The position numbers and the translations under genes were made by a program. Shown here in pieces: positions 32,119-35,294 of a stretch of DNA of 35,294 nt. The DNA comes from UBA3871 sp002392265 (GTDB lineage: Bacteria; Bacillota; Clostridia; Peptostreptococcales; Anaerovoracaceae), in NCBI GenBank assembly GCA_946614255.1, contig CAMOGS010000027.1:1-35294 (forward strand), in the 5' to 3' direction. The notes under the pieces are model-generated. The model was not told the origin of the DNA, ran no database searches, and saw only the letters and a program-made list of their open reading frames with translations. Positions within the stretch are counted from its first letter, which is position 1. Every line of letters begins with the position of its first letter.

Positions 32119-32892
32119 ATGGAAGAACTGTTAAAAAAAGTCCGCAAGATGAATTGGGTGCTGCAGGAAAGCACAACAGGTGCCTTTTCGTTTAATGACC
32201 TCTGTGAAATTCTCAGCGAAATTATGGCAGCTAATGTTTATATCACCAGCAGAAACGGCAAGGTGCTCGGCGTTCACTACGAAGACAGACCGACCACCAC
32301 AGCTATCGTTGAAGAAGAGGATCATACACTCAGATTCCCTGAGGACTACAATGATGCCCTCATGGGTATTGATGAAACTACAGCCAATCTGTCCATAGAG
32401 GAATGCAAAAAGCTTTTCCACTTTGAACATGACAAGGCCGAAAATTTCCGTACCATCGTTCCTATCATGGGCGGAAAAAAGAGATGGGGCACTCTGATTT
32501 TAACTCGCGTTAATTCCGAATTCATGGCTGAAGAGCTCGTGCTTGCCGAATACGGTGCTACAGTAGTGGGCCTTGAAATAATCAGACAGAAATCCATCGA
32601 AAAAGAAGAAGAAGAAAGAGAACGCAATGTTGTTCAGATGGCAATAGGTACGCTTTCTTATTCGGAAATAGAGGCTGTTCAGCAGATTTTTGCCGAACTC
32701 AATGCAAAAGAAGGACTCCTGGTTGCGAGCCGCATTGCAGACCGTTTTGGTATTACCAGATCGGTAATTGTCAATGCCCTTCGCAAACTCGAATCGGCGG
32801 GCGTAATCGAAACCAGATCTCTGGGCATGAAGGGTACGCACATCAAGATTCTCAACGACAAGTTCAGCGAGGAGCTTGCAAAGCTAAAATAG
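32119..32892 (+). CDS. codY: GTP- and branched-chain-amino-acid-sensing repressor CodY
   Basis: A 257-residue global nutritional regulator of Firmicutes that binds DNA when GTP and isoleucine, leucine or valine are plentiful. The N-terminal GAF domain (about 1-155) has the family sequence with YITSRNGKVLG. The C-terminal winged helix is highly conserved: ASRIADRFGITRSVIVNALR near 203-222, then LESAGVIETRSLGMKGTHIK. I chose ATG 32119, 8 bases after GGGGAG; the frame is open to a TTG at 32095 with no suitable site. The clpQ-clpY-codY order matches Bacillus, but codY here has a separate promoter with a CodY-like site. It ends in a hairpin that also holds the hflX ribosome-binding site. Confidence 0.97.
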   Translation: MEELLKKVRKMNWVLQESTTGAFSFNDLCEILSEIMAANVYITSRNGKVLGVHYEDRPTTTAIVEEEDHTLRFPEDYNDALMGIDETTANLSIEECKKLFHFEHDKAENFRTIVPIMGGKKRWGTLILTRVNSEFMAEELVLAEYGATVVGLEIIRQKSIEKEEEERERNVVQMAIGTLSYSEIEAVQQIFAELNAKEGLLVASRIADRFGITRSVIVNALRKLESAGVIETRSLGMKGTHIKILNDKFSEELAKLK

Positions 32893-32906
32893 CATCAGAA
32901 CTTTGA

Positions 32907-32931
32907 GCCTCCCCTCGGGGAGGCATTTTTT
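32907..32931 (+). terminator. codY terminator hairpin that contains the hflX ribosome-binding site
   Basis: GCCTCCCC (32907-32914), TC, GGGGAGGC (32917-32924), then ATTTTTT. It is a compact GC hairpin with a T run, 15 bases after the codY stop. Its 3' arm GGGGAGG (32917-32923) is also the only good Shine-Dalgarno sequence for hflX, 6 bases before TTG 32930. Confidence 0.8.
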
Positions 32932-34210
32932 GAATGAAATGATAAAATTTGACGAAAACAATCAGGTAATAGAAAACGAAGTGTTCAGAGCGATACTGGT
33001 GGGACTTTCCATGGGCGAGGACATCAGCTATTCGATGAAGGAGCTTGAAGCCCTGACAGAGGCCGCAGGCGGCGAGACGCTGGGCCACATGATTCAGAAC
33101 CTCGAGCGTCCGAACACGGCAACTTATATTGGCAAGGGCAAGGTAGCGGAGCTTTCGGAGATGTGCCGGAATATGGAAGCCGATACGGTAATCTTCAATA
33201 ACGAGCTGTCGGGCATGCAAATCAGAAATCTCGAGGAAGAGCTGGACGTGCGGGTTATCGACCGTACAATTCTGATTCTCGACATATTTGCAATGCGTGC
33301 GACAAGCCGTGAGGGCAAGCTTCAGGTAGAGCTGGCACAGCTTCAGTACCGAATGCCGAGGCTGATGGGCTTTGGCAAGTCGCTGTCGAGGCTTGGCGGC
33401 GGCATAGGCACACGCGGCCCGGGCGAAAAGAAGCTTGAAACGGACCGCAGACATATTGAGCGCCGCATGGACGATATTAAATCGGAGATTGCAGGCATAA
33501 AGCAGTCCAGAGAGACTCAGCGCTCACGTCGCGAAAAATCGGAGATTCCGGTTGTCGCGCTTGTGGGCTACACCAACTCGGGAAAGTCCGCACTGATGAA
33601 CAGGCTCCTTTCCATGGAGGACAGCGACGACAAGGCAGTCTTTGAAAAGGACATGCTCTTTGCCACACTCGACACATCGCAGAGGCTGATTCATCTCGAG
33701 GGGAACCACGAGTTCATACTGATAGACACCGTAGGCTTTGTGAGCAAGCTGCCTCATCAGCTGGTAAACGCATTCAAGGCTACACTCGAAGAGGTGAACT
33801 ATGCCGATCTGCTGCTGCACGTTGTCGACGCCTCATTTGATAATAAAGAGTTTCATGTGGACGTAACGGAAAAGGTACTCGGTGAAATCGGAGCGGGCGC
33901 AAAGGAGCGCATCATGGTTTACAACAAGATTGACCTTTGCGAGGAAAAAAGCTTTCCGGAGGCTGACATATGCATTTCGGCAAAATACGGAGAGGGCGTG
34001 CCGCAGCTGATGGAGATGATAAAAGCCCATATCTATGCCGGAAACAGAACGGTAAAGCTCCTTTTGCCGTATGACCGCGGTGATATCGTAAGCTACCTGC
34101 GTGAGCATGCAAATGTGAAGGAAACCTCGTACGAGGCGGAGGGCACAGTTGTGGTCGCAGAGGTCGGAACGGCGGACTACGGGCGACTTTCCAAATACGA
34201 AATCGAATAA
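32930..34210 (+). CDS. hflX: Ribosome-associated GTPase HflX
   Basis: A 426-residue GTPase that binds 50S subunits and splits stalled or stress-inactivated ribosomes. The N-terminal HflX domain includes RPNTATYIGKGKVAEL and NNELSGMQIRNLEEEL. A helical linker holds the family hallmark GGIGTRGPGEKKLETDRR. The G domain carries GYTNSGKS (G1, near 211), DTVGF (G3, near 264) and NKIDL (G4, near 331). A C-terminal domain follows. The likely start is TTG 32930, with GGGGAGG 6 bases upstream inside the codY terminator hairpin. ATG 32939 is the alternative but has no proper site at normal distance; the frame is open upstream only into the hairpin. yigZ follows 28 bases later. Confidence 0.93.
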   Translation: MNEMIKFDENNQVIENEVFRAILVGLSMGEDISYSMKELEALTEAAGGETLGHMIQNLERPNTATYIGKGKVAELSEMCRNMEADTVIFNNELSGMQIRNLEEELDVRVIDRTILILDIFAMRATSREGKLQVELAQLQYRMPRLMGFGKSLSRLGGGIGTRGPGEKKLETDRRHIERRMDDIKSEIAGIKQSRETQRSRREKSEIPVVALVGYTNSGKSALMNRLLSMEDSDDKAVFEKDMLFATLDTSQRLIHLEGNHEFILIDTVGFVSKLPHQLVNAFKATLEEVNYADLLLHVVDASFDNKEFHVDVTEKVLGEIGAGAKERIMVYNKIDLCEEKSFPEADICISAKYGEGVPQLMEMIKAHIYAGNRTVKLLLPYDRGDIVSYLREHANVKETSYEAEGTVVVAEVGTADYGRLSKYEIE

Positions 34211-34238
34211 AATGACAGAAAAGGAATACAGGTAAGGA

Positions 34239-34871
34239 ATGAAAACTGTCAGGGGCCGCGGAAGCGCGGAACAGACAATTGAAAAGTCGAGGTTTATCGC
34301 CTATGTTTCGCCTGTCAAAAGCCGTGAGGAGGCCGAGAGCTTTATCGCTGAAATCAGGGCGAAGCACCGCGACGCCACGCACAATGTGCCGGCAATGGTA
34401 ATAGGCGATAAAATGCAGATCCAGTGGGGCAGCGACGACGGGGAGCCGGGCGGCACCGCCGGCACGCCTATGGCGCAGCTGCTGGCAAAGGAGGGCATCA
34501 CCGATGTTGCAGTCGTCGTGACCAGATACTTCGGCGGAACAAAGCTGGGTCCGGGCGGACTGGTCAGGGCTTATACGAGCAGCTGCAAGCTGGGACTTGA
34601 GGCTGCGGGAATTTGTGAAATTCGAGAAATGACGGCTGTTAATGCCGAAATAGAATACAGTGTACTGGCAAAGCTGCAAAGCCTCGCCAAAACGCAAAAT
34701 ATTGGCTCAGAGGGCGGTTTTGAAATAGAGGACATCTCCTATACGGACAGAGTTACGGTCAGACTCGTCACAGAGCGCGGCGAGGCCGAAAAAGTAAAGA
34801 CGATGCTGTCAAACCTGACCGGAGGAGCCGCAAAGATCCTCTCCGAATCCAACATCACCCGCAAAGGCTAA
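34239..34871 (+). CDS. YigZ / IMPACT-family protein (UPF0029)
   Basis: A 210-residue protein of the YigZ/YvyE family, relatives of eukaryotic IMPACT; the bacterial function is unclear, with nucleic-acid or ribosome-related roles proposed. The hallmark segments are IEKSRFIAYVSPV, HRDATHNVPAMVIG, SDDGEPGGTAGTP and VTRYFGGTKLGPGGLVRAY, followed by the C-terminal ferredoxin-like domain (about 135-205). The usual THNC cysteine is Val here. TAAGGA lies directly before the ATG. An in-frame mini-frame MTEKEYR-stop (34212-34235) lies just upstream and resembles the missing start of the family N-terminus. The gene is probably cotranscribed with hflX. Confidence 0.9.
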   Translation: MKTVRGRGSAEQTIEKSRFIAYVSPVKSREEAESFIAEIRAKHRDATHNVPAMVIGDKMQIQWGSDDGEPGGTAGTPMAQLLAKEGITDVAVVVTRYFGGTKLGPGGLVRAYTSSCKLGLEAAGICEIREMTAVNAEIEYSVLAKLQSLAKTQNIGSEGGFEIEDISYTDRVTVRLVTERGEAEKVKTMLSNLTGGAAKILSESNITRKG

Positions 34872-34873
34872 TC

Positions 34874-34923
34874 TGGGGACAGGCACCAAATTGGCCTTTT
34901 TTCCAATTTGGTGCCTGTCCCCA
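34874..34923. repeat. Perfect 21-bp palindromic element
   Basis: A 21-base arm (34874-34894, beginning TGGGGACAGGCACC) and its exact reverse complement (34903-34923) flank an 8-base loop CCTTTTTT. The T run is in the loop, not after the stem, so it is not a standard terminator. GGGGACAGG-type palindromes recur as dispersed elements in several bacterial genomes, sometimes together with REP-associated transposases; assignment to that class is by recollection only. A 9-base match to one arm end (CCTGTCCCC) occurs at 24772-24780. Confidence 0.85.
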
Positions 34924-34991
34924 AATTCGCCTTGGAGCAGAAATTGTAGCAGTTTTTGTAATAATTCGCCTCACTTTTTTACGTAAAATCG

Positions 34992-35020
34992 TTGACACAG
35001 AAGCAGAGTTGTGATAATAT
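34992..35020 (+). promoter_or_regulatory. Sigma-A promoter of tRNA-Asn
   Basis: A consensus TTGACA (34992-34997), 17 bases, TAATAT (35015-35020). The start near 35027 is about 27 bases before the mature tRNA. Confidence 0.85.
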
Positions 35021-35053
35021 AATTTTCGGTCGCTCAAAGAGACGAAATCATAC

Positions 35054-35128
35054 TGCGAAGTAGCTCAATGGTGGAGCAGGCGGCTGTTAACCGCAAGGTC
35101 GAGGGTTCGAGCCCCTCCTTCGCAGCCA
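35054..35128 (+). tRNA. tRNA-Asn (anticodon GTT), CCA encoded
   Basis: The cloverleaf is complete. The acceptor TGCGAAG (35054-35060) pairs with CTTCGCA (35118-35124). D stem is GCTC/GAGC, anticodon loop CTGTTAA has GTT at 35086-35088, and T arm is GAGGG-TTCGAGC-CCCTC. The discriminator is G35125, followed by genomic CCA. The outermost anticodon-stem pair would be G-A (35079/35095), leaving four Watson-Crick pairs. Confidence 0.96.
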
Positions 35129-35137
35129 ATTAAAAAT

Positions 35138-35154
35138 AAGTACGAATTGTACTT
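35138..35154. repeat. Short inverted repeat touching the tRNA-Val promoter
   Basis: AAGTAC-GAATT-GTACTT, two perfect 6-bp arms ending on the first bases of the TTGACA hexamer. It may be an operator or a processing hairpin after tRNA-Asn; no T run follows. Confidence 0.35.
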
Positions 35155-35181
35155 GACATATCAGACAATTTACTGTATACT
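35153..35181 (+). promoter_or_regulatory. Sigma-A promoter of tRNA-Val
   Basis: TTGACA (35153-35158), 17 bases, TATACT (35176-35181), close to consensus. The leader can fold TGTCG/CGACA around an inner AGTAG-TTAAT-CTACT hairpin before the tRNA. Confidence 0.88.
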
Positions 35182-35226
35182 ACATAAATGTGTCGAGTAG
35201 TTAATCTACTTATCTACCGACAAGTT

Positions 35227-35294
35227 GGGGGTTTAGCTCAGCTGGGAGAGCATCTGCCTTACAAGCAGGGGGTCACAGGTTCGAGCCCTGTAAC
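35227..35294 (+). tRNA. tRNA-Val (anticodon TAC), cut by the window end
   Basis: The acceptor 5' strand GGGGGTT (35227-35233), D arm GCTC...GAGC, anticodon stem TCTGC/GCAGG with loop CTTACAA (anticodon TAC) and T arm ACAGG-TTCGAGC-CCTGT are present. The window ends at AAC, the first bases of the 3' acceptor strand, so the last bases are missing. Confidence 0.94.

Noticed and set aside
34874..34923. Rho-independent terminator after yigZ
   Set aside because: The hairpin is strong, but the T run is in its loop and the sequence after each arm is not T-rich. A repeat element is the better description.

Overview
The window looks like chromosomal DNA of a low-to-moderate GC anaerobic Firmicute of class Clostridia. 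The evidence is AGGAGG ribosome-binding sites, consensus sigma-A promoters, a CodY regulator, a dprA-topA-hslV-hslU-codY order shared with Bacillus, a K+-dependent membrane pyrophosphatase and multidomain hybrid kinases. An Eubacteriales Family XIII-like organism is possible, but that is only a guess. No phage, CRISPR array, rRNA or complete insertion sequence was seen.

Layout. (1) 1-611: the tail of an unknown gene and its terminator, then about 480 bases without a credible gene. These bases hold a strongly self-complementary block (about 137-397) that looks like a large structured RNA. Next to it is a perfect sigma-54 (-24/-12) promoter pointing leftward into the block and away from rpoN. 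(2) 612-7385: rpoN, then a lower-glycolysis cluster gap-pgk-gap-tpiA-eno. It has two GAPDH genes of different subfamilies and no phosphoglycerate mutase. (3) 7435-10782: a reversed DUF1445 (YcsI-like) gene, secG, and a membrane pyrophosphatase gene preceded by a compact three-way-junction leader. (4) 10924-18661: a three-gene signalling operon: a 1624-residue hybrid histidine kinase, an output-less receiver protein and an HD-GYP-like protein. Two of the three carry an ECF-S-like membrane domain. (5) 18642-20086, minus strand: a metallo-beta-lactamase-fold hydrolase and a HAD phosphatase. (6) 20366-24705: trkA and two tandem trkH genes for K+ uptake. (7) 24871-27733: yraN-comM-dprA, for DNA processing and recombination. 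(8) 27840-34871: topA, hslV, hslU, codY, hflX and yigZ. (9) 34872-35294: a perfect 21-bp palindrome, then tRNA-Asn and tRNA-Val (cut by the window end), each with its own strong promoter.

How the parts fit. The window joins central carbon flux (glycolysis), PPi- and ion-driven energetics (pyrophosphatase, Trk) and nutrient regulation (CodY, sigma-54). CodY-box-like sites lie upstream of both rpoN and codY, so CodY may control sigma-54 supply as well as itself.

The most promising undescribed element is the rpoN upstream region: a sigma-54 promoter nested inside the sigma-A promoter of rpoN, firing the other way into a structured RNA locus. The hppA leader, the ECF-S-fused sensors and the hflX ribosome-binding site inside the codY terminator come next. 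Several start codons were placed by Shine-Dalgarno position and differ from the longest open frame (rpoN, secG, the hybrid kinase, the MBL hydrolase, topA, codY, hflX).
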